Part shown: positions 7,556 through 17,607 of the stretch, in pieces | Layout of the letters: each line of letters opens with the position of its first letter | How positions within the stretch are numbered: the stretch's first letter is position 1 | Assembly: GCA_963667375.1 (NCBI GenBank) | Contig: OY763323.1 | Coordinates: forward strand, 1,922,001 to 1,986,000 | Reading direction: 5' to 3' | DNA: 64,000 bases | Origin: G963556115 sp963667375 | GTDB taxonomy: Bacteria > Planctomycetota > SZUA-567 | Notes under the pieces: model-generated | Seen by the model: only the letters and a program-made list of their open reading frames with translations | Told to the model about the DNA's origin: nothing | Databases searched by the model: none | Made by a program: the position numbers and the translations under genes

Positions 7556-9061
7556 ATGGACAGTGAAGTTTTACGGTTTGAGTCGATTACACGGGAGTTT
7601 CCCGGGGTAAAGGCTTTAGACGATGTCTCCTTTAGTGTTAATCAAGGTGAAGTATTTGCTTTGCTCGGCGCTAACGGTGCTGGTAAAAGTACATTGATGA
7701 ATATTCTGGGTGGAAATATTCCTCCAAGTAGTGGTAAAATTTATATAGATAGCGAAGAAAAAAGTTTTTCCTCACCTCAAGATTCACTCAATGCAGGTAT
7801 AGGCTTTGTTCACCAAGAAATAGCCTTATTTCCTACAATGACTATTGCTGAAAATCTATTTATTAATGGTTATAAGACAAATACCGCAGGCTTATTAACA
7901 CGCAAAGCAATGGAAGCAGAGTGTGCTAATCTTTTAAAAAAGTTAAATTGTAATCTATCACCAAGAACACTTGTTAAGCACCTTGGTACAGGTGATCAAC
8001 AAATGTTGGAAATCGCTAGAGCCTTATTAATTAACCCGCGAATTCTAATATTAGACGAACCTACATCATCATTGACCAATTCAGAAAAGCAGAGGCTTTT
8101 TGAAACTATTAAGCTACTTAAAAAACATAACGTTACTGTGATCTATATATCTCACTTTTTAGATGAAGTCTTTAGCATTTGTGATCGAGCTTTAGTCATG
8201 CGTAATGGCAGGTATGCTGGTGAGGGGGATATTAAAGATTTATCTTATGAGAAAATTGTTGGTTATATGCTGGGTGAAACTGAGTCAGATATCTACTACT
8301 CACGCAAACATGAGGTTAGCTGTTCTCGAACAGTGATGGAAATTGAAAATATATCTCGTAAAGGTGTTCTTGATAACATTAGTTTCTCGGTAAAAGAAAA
8401 TGAAGTTTATGGTTTGTGGGGGCTTTTGGGATCTGGTCGAACTGAATTTATGGAAGCTCTTGCCGGACTTGACGAAGGACTTGACGATTATAAGGTAACC
8501 CTAAAATTTTCTGATGAGAGTATATCGCTAAAACCGAGTAAAGCCTTAAACTATTTTGGCTATCTTACTGAGAATAGACGCGAGAATGGGCTACTACTTT
8601 CATACTCTATTTTAGCTAATATTTCATTAGCCAATTTACGCTCATATATATCGACTTGGCCGTTTGTAAACGATAAGAAGATTGCGTCTGAGACAGAAAA
8701 GTATGTTGAGCAGCTTGGTATAAAAATATCAGACCTTCAGCAAAGAGTTGAAACTCTTAGTGGTGGTAACCAGCAAAAGGTTATTATTGGAAAATGGATA
8801 CAGAGAGCGCCTAAAATTTTGCTGCTTGATGAGCCAACAAGAGGGTTGGATGTAGGTGCAAAACGAGATGTACACAAAATTATTAATGACTTTGTGGCTA
8901 ATGGTGCGTCTGTTATTTTTGTTTCATCAGATATTGATGAGATGCTTAATATGTGTGACCGTATATCTGTAATTGATCGAGGTTGTATTAAGGGTGAATT
9001 TAAACCGGGAGTTAGCAAGGAAAAATTGATGGCTCTAGCGAGTGGGGCAACAGAGGAATAA
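7556..9061 (+). CDS. Sugar ABC transporter ATP-binding protein (double ATPase)
   Basis: 501 residues from the ATG at 7556, preferred over an in-frame GTG at 7544 because AGGAGA lies just before it. Two ATPase halves are present, as in RbsA. The first has Walker A GANGAGKST (38-46) and Walker B ILILDEPTSSLT, with a weak signature LGTGDQQ. The second has the altered Walker A GLLGSGRTEF, usual for this subfamily, signature LSGGNQQK and Walker B ILLLDEPTRGLD. It powers import through the two flanking permeases at the inner membrane. Confidence 0.9.
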   Translation: MDSEVLRFESITREFPGVKALDDVSFSVNQGEVFALLGANGAGKSTLMNILGGNIPPSSGKIYIDSEEKSFSSPQDSLNAGIGFVHQEIALFPTMTIAENLFINGYKTNTAGLLTRKAMEAECANLLKKLNCNLSPRTLVKHLGTGDQQMLEIARALLINPRILILDEPTSSLTNSEKQRLFETIKLLKKHNVTVIYISHFLDEVFSICDRALVMRNGRYAGEGDIKDLSYEKIVGYMLGETESDIYYSRKHEVSCSRTVMEIENISRKGVLDNISFSVKENEVYGLWGLLGSGRTEFMEALAGLDEGLDDYKVTLKFSDESISLKPSKALNYFGYLTENRRENGLLLSYSILANISLANLRSYISTWPFVNDKKIASETEKYVEQLGIKISDLQQRVETLSGGNQQKVIIGKWIQRAPKILLLDEPTRGLDVGAKRDVHKIINDFVANGASVIFVSSDIDEMLNMCDRISVIDRGCIKGEFKPGVSKEKLMALASGATEE

Positions 9062-9065
9062 TAAT

Positions 9066-10028
9066 ATGAATAAATTATCAAGAATTCTACTGGCTTATGG
9101 CTTTCCTATTGTCCTATTATTGCTAGTAATAACAATGTCTTTTGTTACCGATAGATTTCTGACATTTTCAAATATTTTCGGTATTCTGCATTCTGCAGTT
9201 CCACTCTTGATTCTTGGTTGCGGGATTGCTTTTGTAATAATGATGGCAGAACTTGATTTATCCATTGGCTCATTGGCATTTTTATGTGCTGCGATCAGCT
9301 CTGTATTGATTGAGCGCTATGAGGTGTCTCAGGTAATAGCATTACCTCTGATACTTATTATAGGAGCAGTAGCTGGGTTGATAAATGGATTAGTAATTAT
9401 CAAATTAAAAGTAAGCTCAATTATTGCAACAATGGGAGCCATGTTTATTTTTCGTGGTCTAGCTTTGATGATAACTGAATCCCAGGTAGTACCATTGCCC
9501 AGCAATCTAAGTAACTTTGGCAACTTCAAAATCGGGCCGATATATTTGGATATTATTATTGGAGGAACAATTCTTTTTCTTGTATACCTTCTTCATCAGT
9601 GGACAGGTTTTGGTAGACGCATAATGGCAATTGGCAATTCGCATGCAACTGCAGCTAAAGTTGGGATAAAAGTAGATAGGTATATAATTATTGCATTTAT
9701 TCTCTCCGGCGGATTTGCAGCACTAGCAAGCTTTTTCTCTATGACTCAACTAGGGTCAGTCAGTCTTACGATGGGAGTCGGTTGGGAGTTTAGTGCTATT
9801 GGGGCATTAGTAATCGGGGGAATAAGTTTATTTGGCGGTGAAGGAAGTATCATACCTGGGCTCTTACTTGGCGGTATAACTCTTATTCTTTTTGAAAACG
9901 CACTCAATCACCTTGGTGCATCACCATTCTTATACCCATTTGTTCGTGGCGGATTGATCTTTATCGCGATGTATGCAGACTCACTAAAAAGAAAACTGCG
10001 CCCTGAAATACAGAGCATGGCGGAGTAG
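9066..10028 (+). CDS. Sugar ABC transporter permease (second)
   Basis: 320 residues from the ATG at 9066, which has AGAGGAA 7-8 nt upstream; the frame also opens at a GTG at 9042. It is an RbsC-type permease: about ten membrane segments, AELDLSIGSLAFLCAAISS near 66-84, SSIIATMGAMFIFRGLAL near 115, and a coupling region TMGVGWEFSAIGALVIGGISLFGGEG. It follows the ATPase gene by 4 nt and precedes fucose isomerase by 42 nt, so it belongs to the same operon. Confidence 0.85.
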   Translation: MNKLSRILLAYGFPIVLLLLVITMSFVTDRFLTFSNIFGILHSAVPLLILGCGIAFVIMMAELDLSIGSLAFLCAAISSVLIERYEVSQVIALPLILIIGAVAGLINGLVIIKLKVSSIIATMGAMFIFRGLALMITESQVVPLPSNLSNFGNFKIGPIYLDIIIGGTILFLVYLLHQWTGFGRRIMAIGNSHATAAKVGIKVDRYIIIAFILSGGFAALASFFSMTQLGSVSLTMGVGWEFSAIGALVIGGISLFGGEGSIIPGLLLGGITLILFENALNHLGASPFLYPFVRGGLIFIAMYADSLKRKLRPEIQSMAE

Positions 10029-10070
10029 ATGTAATTATACTTTAATTACCTAAATGATATAGGAGAAAAT

Positions 10071-11876
10071 ATGACTGTTATTGTTTCACCAAAGAAAGTA
10101 AGTAATTGGCGTTACTTTGACGAACGCCCACGTATTGGCATACGCCCTGTTTTAGAAGGTCGAATGGGTGGTGTGCGTGAAGGGCTCGAAGAGCGTACAA
10201 TGAGAATGGCAGAAAATGCGGCAGAATTAATTTCAAATAATATAAATTATATTGATGGTTTACCTGTTGAGTGTGTTGTTGCTGATAGTTGTATTTGCGG
10301 TGTTGCTGAAGCTGCTGCGACCCAAGCTAAATTTAATAAATATAATGTTCAGATTACAATAACAGTCACTGCATGCTGGGCTTATGGTTCAGAGACGATG
10401 GATATGTCGGTTGACACCATTAAAGCCATATGGGGATTTAATGGGACGGAAAGACCTGGAGCAGTATATTTAGCAGCGACATTGGCTGGATATGCTCAGA
10501 AGGGCTTGCCGGTGTTTAGTATCTATGGTCAAAATGTACAAGATGCTGATGATGAAAGTATTCCCGATGACGTACAGCGTAAGTTACTACAATTTGCGCG
10601 TTCGGCTCTGGCAGTAGCAACGATGCGTGGTAAAAGTTATCTATCAATAGGTTCTGTCTCTATGGGAATTGCTGGCAGCATGATAGATGAAAAATTCTTT
10701 CAAAACTACCTTGGTATGCGAAACGAATATGTTGATATGAGTGAGCTTGATCGTAGAATTCAAGAAGGTATTTACGATGAGGAAGAGTATCAACAAGCGA
10801 AAGAATGGGTAAGAGATAATATTATTATTGGTGAAGATATCAATAATAAGCAAAGCAAGACAGCTGAGGAATACCTTGCTGATATTGATGAATCTATAAA
10901 AATGACAATCATTACTAAAGATTTGATGATTGGTAATAATAAACTTGCAGTCAAAGGTTTCTTTGAAGAATCTCTAGGACATAACGCAATAGCCTCAGGT
11001 TTCCAAGGACAAAGGCATTGGACAGATTATCGTTCTACAGGTGATTTCATGGAAACAATCATGAACTCATCTTTTGATTGGTCTGGAATTCGTCAACCAT
11101 ATATTGTTGCAACTGAGAATGATTCTCTAAATGGTGTATCAATGCTCTTTGGAACTCTATTAACACAGCAGGCACAGATATTTAGCGATGTACGTACATA
11201 TTGGAGTCCAGAAGCTGTTGAGAGAGTCACCGGTTATAAACTCATCGGCAAAGCGGAGAATGGCTTCATCCATATGATTAATTCCGGTTCCTCATGTCTT
11301 GATGGTACAGGAGAACAGGTAGACAGCGGTGGCCACGTGATTAAACCTTTCTGGAAAGTCAGCTCAGAAGATATCAGTGCTTGCATTCAAGCTGCTAAAT
11401 TCTGCCCTGCTGACAGAGCACTCTTTAAAGGTGGTGGCTTCTCTGTTGATTATACAACAAAGGGCGGCATGCCTATGACTATGTTTAGGGTTAATCTGGT
11501 TCAAGGTAAGATACCTGTATTACAGCTGGCTGAAGGCTGGTCCATAGAGTTACCTGAAGAAGTACATAATACAATCGACTGTAGAACGAGCCCCACATGG
11601 CCTACCACTTGGTTTGCTCCACGCTTAAGCGGTGAGGGGAACTTCACTAGCGTCTATCAAGTAATGACAAATTGGGGGGCAAATCACGCAGCAATAAGTT
11701 TTGGTCATATTGGTAGCGAATTACTCACTCTAGCATCTATGCTACGAATTCCTGTTTCTATGCATAATGTTGATCAAGAACAGATCTATCGTCCTGATAC
11801 TTGGAAGTTATTTGGGATGAATAAAGAGGGCGCCGATTACAGAGCTTGCGAAAGTTTTGGGCCATTATACAGATAG
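10071..11876 (+). CDS. fucI: L-fucose isomerase
   Basis: 601 residues, matching FucI from end to end. FucI converts L-fucose to L-fuculose (and D-arabinose to D-ribulose) in the cytoplasm with a divalent metal. Catalytic and metal residues expected from E. coli FucI (E337, D361, H528) appear 12 positions later: E349 in VATENDSLNG, D373 in IFSDVRTYW, and a His near 540. Other hallmarks are RPVLEGRMGGVREGLE (26-41) and ACWAYGSETMDM. GGAGAAAAT precedes the ATG. It ends the transporter operon at a strong terminator. Genes for fuculose kinase and aldolase are not in the window. Confidence 0.95.
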   Translation: MTVIVSPKKVSNWRYFDERPRIGIRPVLEGRMGGVREGLEERTMRMAENAAELISNNINYIDGLPVECVVADSCICGVAEAAATQAKFNKYNVQITITVTACWAYGSETMDMSVDTIKAIWGFNGTERPGAVYLAATLAGYAQKGLPVFSIYGQNVQDADDESIPDDVQRKLLQFARSALAVATMRGKSYLSIGSVSMGIAGSMIDEKFFQNYLGMRNEYVDMSELDRRIQEGIYDEEEYQQAKEWVRDNIIIGEDINNKQSKTAEEYLADIDESIKMTIITKDLMIGNNKLAVKGFFEESLGHNAIASGFQGQRHWTDYRSTGDFMETIMNSSFDWSGIRQPYIVATENDSLNGVSMLFGTLLTQQAQIFSDVRTYWSPEAVERVTGYKLIGKAENGFIHMINSGSSCLDGTGEQVDSGGHVIKPFWKVSSEDISACIQAAKFCPADRALFKGGGFSVDYTTKGGMPMTMFRVNLVQGKIPVLQLAEGWSIELPEEVHNTIDCRTSPTWPTTWFAPRLSGEGNFTSVYQVMTNWGANHAAISFGHIGSELLTLASMLRIPVSMHNVDQEQIYRPDTWKLFGMNKEGADYRACESFGPLYR

Positions 11877-11962
11877 GTTATAATTATCATTTCTTGTATC
11901 GCTGAGCAACGCTCAAGTAGGTAACGGATAAAGAAAAGCTCTTAACAATTTATTAACGTTAT

Positions 11963-12003
11963 ACCTCCACTGATAAACTATTATTATCAGTGGAGGTTTT
12001 TTT
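11963..12003 (+). terminator. Strong terminator of the ABC-fucI operon
   Basis: ACCTCCACTGATAA (11963-11976) pairs perfectly with 11984-11997 across a 7-nt loop, followed by seven T. It lies 86 bp after the fucI stop. Confidence 0.9.
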
Positions 12004-12612
12004 AAACAACACGACGATGTCTATTAGACAATACTAACATATATCTGTTATAACAAAATAGGGCCGTAGTTATAGGTGTTCTGCAGGGCCATTTTTTTAG
12101 GGCAATGTAGAATCTACTATTTACGAAATTAGTTATCATTATGTAGAATATTACTGACTATAATGGTTGGCATAGGTTTTAAATAAAGGGGTTACAGTCA
12201 TATAGGTGTATTGTAAAACCGTATCCTTAAAATTCAATGATGTTATATCATCATTGTAGTTTGCAAATGTTATTATTGAACACTATTACGTATTTCAGTA
12301 AGGATATTATCCAATAACCTGATTATTTACGAAGGGTTAATATTGAGGGGATTGGTAAATTGCTGGTATCACAAAAACGCTCTGGTGTGATCCGGTGTGT
12401 TTTAATCATTGCTTACCCCGGGGTATGATTTTACCGCCGTGAGCTACTTCTTTTACTATGGCGGTATTTATATAATAACATTAAAATTTAATTTTTAATA
12501 TAGAGTAAAATAATTGGTAAAAAATACAAATTGATTTAAAATAAATATGAATCAGCAAAAATAAGCAAGATTACACTTTCAACCTAATTTATTGTATAAA
12601 GGAAGGTTTGGT
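12004..12612. other. Intergenic region with a decayed tRNA-Gln attachment scar
   Basis: No gene is seen. From about 12343 to 12425 it resembles the tRNA-Gln 3' flank found at 18757-18840 and 53286-53369; shared blocks include GCTGGTAT, AACGCTCTGG and GTTTTAATC. TACCGCC/GGCGGTA then form a hairpin near 12432-12466. The rest is AT-rich and holds the upstream region of the YbaN-katG-ahb genes. Confidence 0.45.
12343..12425. repeat. Third, degenerate copy of the tRNA-Gln downstream repeat
   Basis: Hand alignment with 18757-18840 shows roughly three quarters identity with a 3-nt gap. The terminator hairpin has lost several pairs, and the tRNA tail reads TTGCTTACCCCGG instead of TTGGTTGCCCCTC. It may be an old attachment site. 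Confidence 0.45.
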
Positions 12613-12996
12613 ATGGTTAAATCTTGGTATTTACGTATATTTCTTGTAAGCATTGGCTGTATTTCGCTTGTGCTTGGAGTTATTGGTATTGCTGTTCCGT
12701 TATTACCCACCACACCTTTTTTGCTTTTAACCGCAGCGTGTTTTATAAGAAGTAGTGAGCGTTTATATTCATGGCTAATAAAGCAGCCATGGCTAGGAAC
12801 TTATATCAGAAATTACCGTGAAAACCGTGCTATGACCAGAAATGCAAAACTGATAATGCTGGTTTTGCTGTGGATTGTAATAAGCTATACGGCGTTATTT
12901 GGCGTTTCTGAGTTGTGGCTTCAAATTATGCTGCTGGTTGTTGCTGTTGCTGTGAGTGCGCATATTATTTCCCTAAAAACTGTATCTGATAATTGA
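12613..12996 (+). CDS. YbaN/DUF454-family inner-membrane protein
   Basis: 127 residues from the ATG at 12613, which has AAGGAAGG 7 nt upstream; a TTG at 12592 opens the same frame. The N-terminal hydrophobic region (about 8-45) contains GIAVPLLPTTPFLLLTAACFIRSSERLYSWL, the family hallmark. After the basic RNYRENRAMTRNAK come two more membrane segments. The family is widespread and its function is unknown. It sits 62 bp upstream of katG on the same strand, with no terminator between, so it probably belongs to the katG-ahb operon. Confidence 0.8.
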   Translation: MVKSWYLRIFLVSIGCISLVLGVIGIAVPLLPTTPFLLLTAACFIRSSERLYSWLIKQPWLGTYIRNYRENRAMTRNAKLIMLVLLWIVISYTALFGVSELWLQIMLLVVAVAVSAHIISLKTVSDN

Positions 12997-13058
12997 ATGA
13001 TGATTACGCTTTTGGTAATTATATTTTTATATTATGTCTGATAGGTAAGGAGTGTTTC

Positions 13059-15269
13059 ATGAGCGAAAAAAGCAAATGTCCTGTAACCGGAATGTCTGGG
13101 AATTCAAGACCGGGTAGTGGTACAATGAATAAGGATTGGTGGCCCAATGCGGTCAATCTTAAAATATTAAATCAGCATACGGAAAAGAGTAATCCAATGA
13201 GTAGGGATTATAATTATGCTGAAGAATTCAAGACACTTGATTTGCAGGAAGTGAAGGAAGATCTTTATCGTTTAATGACTGACTCTCAAGACTGGTGGCC
13301 TGCTGACTGGGGACATTATGGGCCGCTTTTTATTCGTATGGCATGGCATAGTGCTGGAACGTATCGTACTAATGATGGGCGTGGCGGGGCGGAATCGGGG
13401 AGTCAACGTCTGGCTCCATTAAATAGCTGGCCAGATAATGCAAATCTTGATAAGGCACGCAGACTGCTTTGGCCAATAAAGCAGAAGTACGGAAGGAAGC
13501 TTTCATGGGCAGACCTTATGATTCTTGCCGGCAATTGTGCTCTGGAGTCTATGGGGTTTAAAACTTTCGGTTTCGCAGGAGGACGTGTGGATGTCTGGGA
13601 GCCTGAAGAGGATGTTTACTGGGGTGCTGAGAAAGAATGGCTTGCTACCAGCGATAAGCCGGATAGTCGTTACTCTGGGGAGAGGGAATTGGATAATCCT
13701 CTTGCTGCAGTGCAGATGGGGCTTATATACGTAAATCCCGAAGGTCCTGATGGTAATCCCGATCCTGTTGCTTCTGGGCATGATGTGCGTGAGACTTTCC
13801 GGCGTATGGCAATGAATGATGAAGAGACAGTGGCTCTGGTTGCGGGTGGGCATACATTTGGAAAGTGCCATGGTGCCGGTGATGCCGCAAATGTCGGGCC
13901 GGAACCTGAAGCGGCTCCACTTGAAGAACAGGGGCTTGGCTGGAAAAGTACCTATAAGAGTGGTAAGGGTGTAGATACTATTACCAGTGGTATTGAAGGT
14001 GCATGGAAACCTAACCCAACAAAGTGGGATCATGGATATCTTAATATTCTTTTTAAGTATGAATGGGAGTTGGTGAAGAGTCCCGCAGGAGCTAATCAGT
14101 GGTTGGCGAAAGATGTAGCTGAAGAGGATATGATAGTTGATGCGCATAATCCTTCACAAAAACGGCGTCCGATGATGACGACAGCCGATCTTTCCTTGCG
14201 TTTTGATCCTGGGTTTGAGCCTATTGCCAGGCATTTCAGGGATAACCCCGATGAGTTTACTGATGCCTTTGCCAGAGCCTGGTTTAAACTTACTCATAGA
14301 GATATGGGACCGCGCTCACGTTACCTTGGAACTGAAGTACCGGCTGAAGAATTAATTTGGCAGGATCCTGTCCCTAAGGCAGATTATCGTATGATTGCTG
14401 ATGAGGATATTGCACAACTCAAGAATAAAATTACAGCCTCAGGTCTTTCTGTTTCTCAGCTTATTTCTACTGCCTGGGCCTCAGCAGCGACTTACCGAAA
14501 CTCTGATAAACGCGGAGGGGCCAATGGTGCGCGTATCAGACTTGACCCGCAAAAAGACTGGGAGGTGAATACTCCGGGACAGCTTCATAAAACTCTTGAT
14601 GTTTTAGAAAAAATTCAGTCTGACTTCAATAGGGCGCAATCTGATGGTAAGCAGGTGTCTCTGGCTGACCTGATTGTTCTGGGAGGTTGTGTGGCGATAG
14701 AGCTTGCTGCGGAGAAAGCAGGTAAAAAAGTCGTTGTACCTTTCAAGGCAGGAAGGACAGATGCTTTATCAGAGCAGACTGATATTGAGTCCTTTTCCTG
14801 GCTTGAGCCAAAGGCTGATGGTTTCCGGAATTACTGTAGCGCGAGTCTTGCCGGTATGGCAGAGCATTTACTGATAGATAAGGCTCAATTGCTCAATCTG
14901 ACCGCTCCGGAGATGACAGTTCTAATAGGAGGTTTAAGGGTGCTGGGAGGGAATACAGCTGGATCTTTAAACGGTGTGTTCACTGAGCAGCCGGGAGTTC
15001 TTACTACAGATTTCTTTATTAATCTGCTGGATATGGGGACGCAATGGAAGCAAGTTACAAGTGATAAGAATCTGTATGAGGGGGTTGACCGAAAGACGGG
15101 TGAACTCAAGTGGACCGCTACAAGAGTAGACTTGATTTTTGGCGCCAATTCGCAGTTGAGAGCACTTGCGGAGGTTTACGCTTGTGAAGATTCTGCTGAT
15201 AAGTTTGTCGCAGATTTTATCGCTGCCTGGAATAAGGTTATGAATGCTGACCGTTTTGATCTTCTGTGA
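13059..15269 (+). CDS. katG: Catalase-peroxidase KatG
   Basis: 736 residues, normal for KatG, from the ATG at 13059 with TAAGGAG 7-8 nt upstream; an earlier in-frame ATG at 12993 overlaps the preceding gene and lacks a ribosome site. KatG breaks down hydrogen peroxide with heme b. Distal residues R93, W96 and H97 lie in IRMAWHSAGTYR. Y224 (LIYVNPEGPDG) and M250 (FRRMAMND) complete the Trp-Tyr-Met adduct needed for catalase activity. The proximal heme ligand is H265 in GGHTFGKCHG. The second, inactive half (from about 430) is intact. There is no signal peptide, so it is cytoplasmic. It is followed 75 bp later by three heme-synthesis genes. Confidence 0.97.
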   Translation: MSEKSKCPVTGMSGNSRPGSGTMNKDWWPNAVNLKILNQHTEKSNPMSRDYNYAEEFKTLDLQEVKEDLYRLMTDSQDWWPADWGHYGPLFIRMAWHSAGTYRTNDGRGGAESGSQRLAPLNSWPDNANLDKARRLLWPIKQKYGRKLSWADLMILAGNCALESMGFKTFGFAGGRVDVWEPEEDVYWGAEKEWLATSDKPDSRYSGERELDNPLAAVQMGLIYVNPEGPDGNPDPVASGHDVRETFRRMAMNDEETVALVAGGHTFGKCHGAGDAANVGPEPEAAPLEEQGLGWKSTYKSGKGVDTITSGIEGAWKPNPTKWDHGYLNILFKYEWELVKSPAGANQWLAKDVAEEDMIVDAHNPSQKRRPMMTTADLSLRFDPGFEPIARHFRDNPDEFTDAFARAWFKLTHRDMGPRSRYLGTEVPAEELIWQDPVPKADYRMIADEDIAQLKNKITASGLSVSQLISTAWASAATYRNSDKRGGANGARIRLDPQKDWEVNTPGQLHKTLDVLEKIQSDFNRAQSDGKQVSLADLIVLGGCVAIELAAEKAGKKVVVPFKAGRTDALSEQTDIESFSWLEPKADGFRNYCSASLAGMAEHLLIDKAQLLNLTAPEMTVLIGGLRVLGGNTAGSLNGVFTEQPGVLTTDFFINLLDMGTQWKQVTSDKNLYEGVDRKTGELKWTATRVDLIFGANSQLRALAEVYACEDSADKFVADFIAAWNKVMNADRFDLL

Positions 15270-15344
15270 TTTAGCGATTGAGATGTTAATTTTGTTGACG
15301 CTAAAGTTTAATATTAATCATCTCTTTGTTATGAAAGTTATATC

Positions 15345-16526
15345 ATGATTGGTGTGTCAAAGCTATATTGCGGTACAGTTGAACCCTCAGATGTGCTGCG
15401 TTATGGGAGTAAATCATCTCAGCTTCCAGCACATTTGCTGCAGTTCTCAAATGATAAAAAACCTGTTGTTGTCTGGAATGTGACCCAGCGCTGTAATTTA
15501 CATTGTGCTCACTGTTATTCACATTCACAAAATAAGGATTATCGAAATGAATTGAATACAACTGAAGGTCTGGGTTTACTCGCTGATTTAGCGGATTTTG
15601 GTGTTCCTGTAGTTCTTTTTTCCGGAGGTGAGCCATTGTTGAGAAGCGATCTTCCAGAGCTTATAGAAAGAGCTCGGGTTTTAGGAATGCGCACTGTGAT
15701 ATCTACCAACGGCACACTGCTTTCAGACGATATGGCAGGGCGGTTTCGTGATGCCGGTTTGTCTTATATTGGCGTAAGCCTTGATGGCTTGCGTGCGAAC
15801 AACGATCGTTTCCGCGGAGTAAACGGTGCATTTGATCAGGCCTTTAAAGGAATACAAGCTGCGAAAAATTCTGGTATAAAGGTTGGGCTGCGTTTTACTA
15901 TGAGTCGCCGTAACGTTACCGATATTGAGGCTATATTTGATCTTATTGAGCAGGAGGAGATACCACGTATCTGCTTTTATCATCTTGTTTATAGTGGTCG
16001 GGCAAGCAAACTTATTGCAGATGATCTTACCCATGCCGAGTCTCGTTCTGTATTGGATTATATTATTACGCGTACTATGAAGTTACATAAGCAGGGCAGA
16101 CCGGTAGAGGTGTTGACAGTTGATAATCATTGTGATGGTCCATATATTTACATGCGGATGAAAACAGAAAATCCTGGTAGGGCAAAGGCGGTATACAAAC
16201 TCTTGCAGATGAATGGCGGTAATAATTCTGGTATCGGTATTGGTTGCGTAAGTTGGGATGGAACGGTGTACCCTGATCAGTTTTGGAGGAATAAACCTCT
16301 TGGCAGTATAAGGAAACAGCCTTTTAGTGAGATTTGGAATAATTCAGATTTGCCTCTTTTGTCACAGTTGCGTAATAGAAGTGAGTATATAAAAGGAAGA
16401 TGTGCCTGCTGCAGGTGGTTTTCAATATGTAACGGAAATCTGCGTGCTAGAGCTGAATCACAATCAGGAGATGTCTGGGGTGATGATCCGGCTTGTTATC
16501 TCAGTGATAAGGAGATTGCATTATGA
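15345..16526 (+). CDS. ahbC: AhbC: radical SAM 12,18-didecarboxysiroheme deacetylase
   Basis: 393 residues. The N-terminus MIGVSKLYCGTVEPSDVLRYG is characteristic of the NirJ/AhbC group. The radical SAM cluster ligands are C50, C54 and C57 in TQRCNLHCAHCY, followed by SGGEPLLRSDL, STNGTLL and SLDG. The C-terminal SPASM-like region is Cys-rich (GRCACCRWFSICNGN, then C near the end). AhbC removes two acetate side chains from didecarboxysiroheme to give Fe-coproporphyrin III. It overlaps the next gene by 4 nt (ATGA). The choice of AhbC over heme d1-forming NirJ rests on the neighbours: ahbD and a single ahbAB, and no other nir genes seen. Confidence 0.85.
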   Translation: MIGVSKLYCGTVEPSDVLRYGSKSSQLPAHLLQFSNDKKPVVVWNVTQRCNLHCAHCYSHSQNKDYRNELNTTEGLGLLADLADFGVPVVLFSGGEPLLRSDLPELIERARVLGMRTVISTNGTLLSDDMAGRFRDAGLSYIGVSLDGLRANNDRFRGVNGAFDQAFKGIQAAKNSGIKVGLRFTMSRRNVTDIEAIFDLIEQEEIPRICFYHLVYSGRASKLIADDLTHAESRSVLDYIITRTMKLHKQGRPVEVLTVDNHCDGPYIYMRMKTENPGRAKAVYKLLQMNGGNNSGIGIGCVSWDGTVYPDQFWRNKPLGSIRKQPFSEIWNNSDLPLLSQLRNRSEYIKGRCACCRWFSICNGNLRARAESQSGDVWGDDPACYLSDKEIAL

Positions 16527-17593
16527 AACATAGGGTGCGAGTCCTTTTCTGGGAGTTGACTACAAAGTGTAATCTCGCCTGCTGTCATTGCCGTGCCGAA
16601 GCGGGTATTACGGGTAATAATTTTGAACTGAGTACTTCTCAGTTACTGGGTATGGCCGAAGATATCAGGCAGGTAGATGATCCTATAATTATTTTAACAG
16701 GGGGTGAGCCTCTGCTGCGTGATGATATTTTTACAATAATTAATAAGTGTACAGATCTTTTTAGCAGGGTGGCGCTGGCCAGTAATGGTATTTGTATAGA
16801 TGAATTTATTGCGCAGAAGCTGGCAAGTAGTGGTATTATGCGGGTAAGTATTAGTTTGGACGGGGCAGATGCTTTTACACACGATTCCTTCAGGGGGCAG
16901 GATGGTAGTTTTGAGCGGGCTGTAAATGGATGTCGTAATCTGGTTAAGCAAGATTTGTCTTTACAAATAAATTGTACCGTTACCAGACATAATGTTGATC
17001 AACTTCAGGATATGGTCGAGCATGCACTTCTTCTTGAAGCAGATGCATTTCATCTGTTTGTACTGGTACCTGTAGGCTGTGGTGTGGAGATTCCTGATTC
17101 AGTCAGGTTGGATGCAGATGAAATCGAAGCGTGTCTTAAGCGATTAGCTCATATTAGTGAGAGGTATGCAGAAAAGCTGCATATAAAAGCTACATGTGCA
17201 CCACAGTATTATCGTATAGTGCAGGAAGAGGAAATGAAGTACGAAAGTCCTAATTTGCAAAATAGGAGTAAAGGCATGTCTCCTGTAACAAGTGGTTGCC
17301 TTGCTGGGACGAGTGTCTGTTTTATATCACATAAAGGTGATGTTCAGCCATGCGGTTACCTTCCACTTGTTGCTGGGAATCTGTTTGAAAACTCGTTTCG
17401 GGATATTTGGGATGAATCTGTACTTTTTGACCGGTTACGTAAGACGTCTCAGCTTGAAGGTAGTTGTAAAAGTTGTAAATATAATGAAGGGTGCAGGGGC
17501 TGCAGGGCGAGAGCATATGCGTTGACAGGTGATTATATGTCGGCTGATCCTGATTGTATATTAAATAAAATAACTGCTTCTGAGGTATTATAA
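16523..17593 (+). CDS. ahbD: AhbD: radical SAM heme synthase (Fe-coproporphyrin III decarboxylase)
   Basis: 356 residues. Radical SAM ligands are C16, C20 and C23 in LTTKCNLACCHCRAEAG, followed by IILTGGEPLLRDDIF and SISLDGADAFTHDSFRG. The C-terminus has a second Cys cluster (SCKSCKYNEGCRGC plus a later C), consistent with an auxiliary [4Fe-4S] centre. AhbD oxidatively decarboxylates two propionates of Fe-coproporphyrin III to vinyls, giving heme b. Its start overlaps the ahbC stop, so the two are translationally coupled. Distinction from AhbC is by the WELTTKCNLAC N-terminus, which lacks the SKLYCG leader. Confidence 0.85.
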   Translation: MKHRVRVLFWELTTKCNLACCHCRAEAGITGNNFELSTSQLLGMAEDIRQVDDPIIILTGGEPLLRDDIFTIINKCTDLFSRVALASNGICIDEFIAQKLASSGIMRVSISLDGADAFTHDSFRGQDGSFERAVNGCRNLVKQDLSLQINCTVTRHNVDQLQDMVEHALLLEADAFHLFVLVPVGCGVEIPDSVRLDADEIEACLKRLAHISERYAEKLHIKATCAPQYYRIVQEEEMKYESPNLQNRSKGMSPVTSGCLAGTSVCFISHKGDVQPCGYLPLVAGNLFENSFRDIWDESVLFDRLRKTSQLEGSCKSCKYNEGCRGCRARAYALTGDYMSADPDCILNKITASEVL

Positions 17594-17607
17594 GTTGGAG
17601 GTTGGTC

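Noticed and set aside
12061..12100. Possible terminator around GGGCC and T7
   Set aside because: Only the GGCC ends pair; the rest of the stem does not form.
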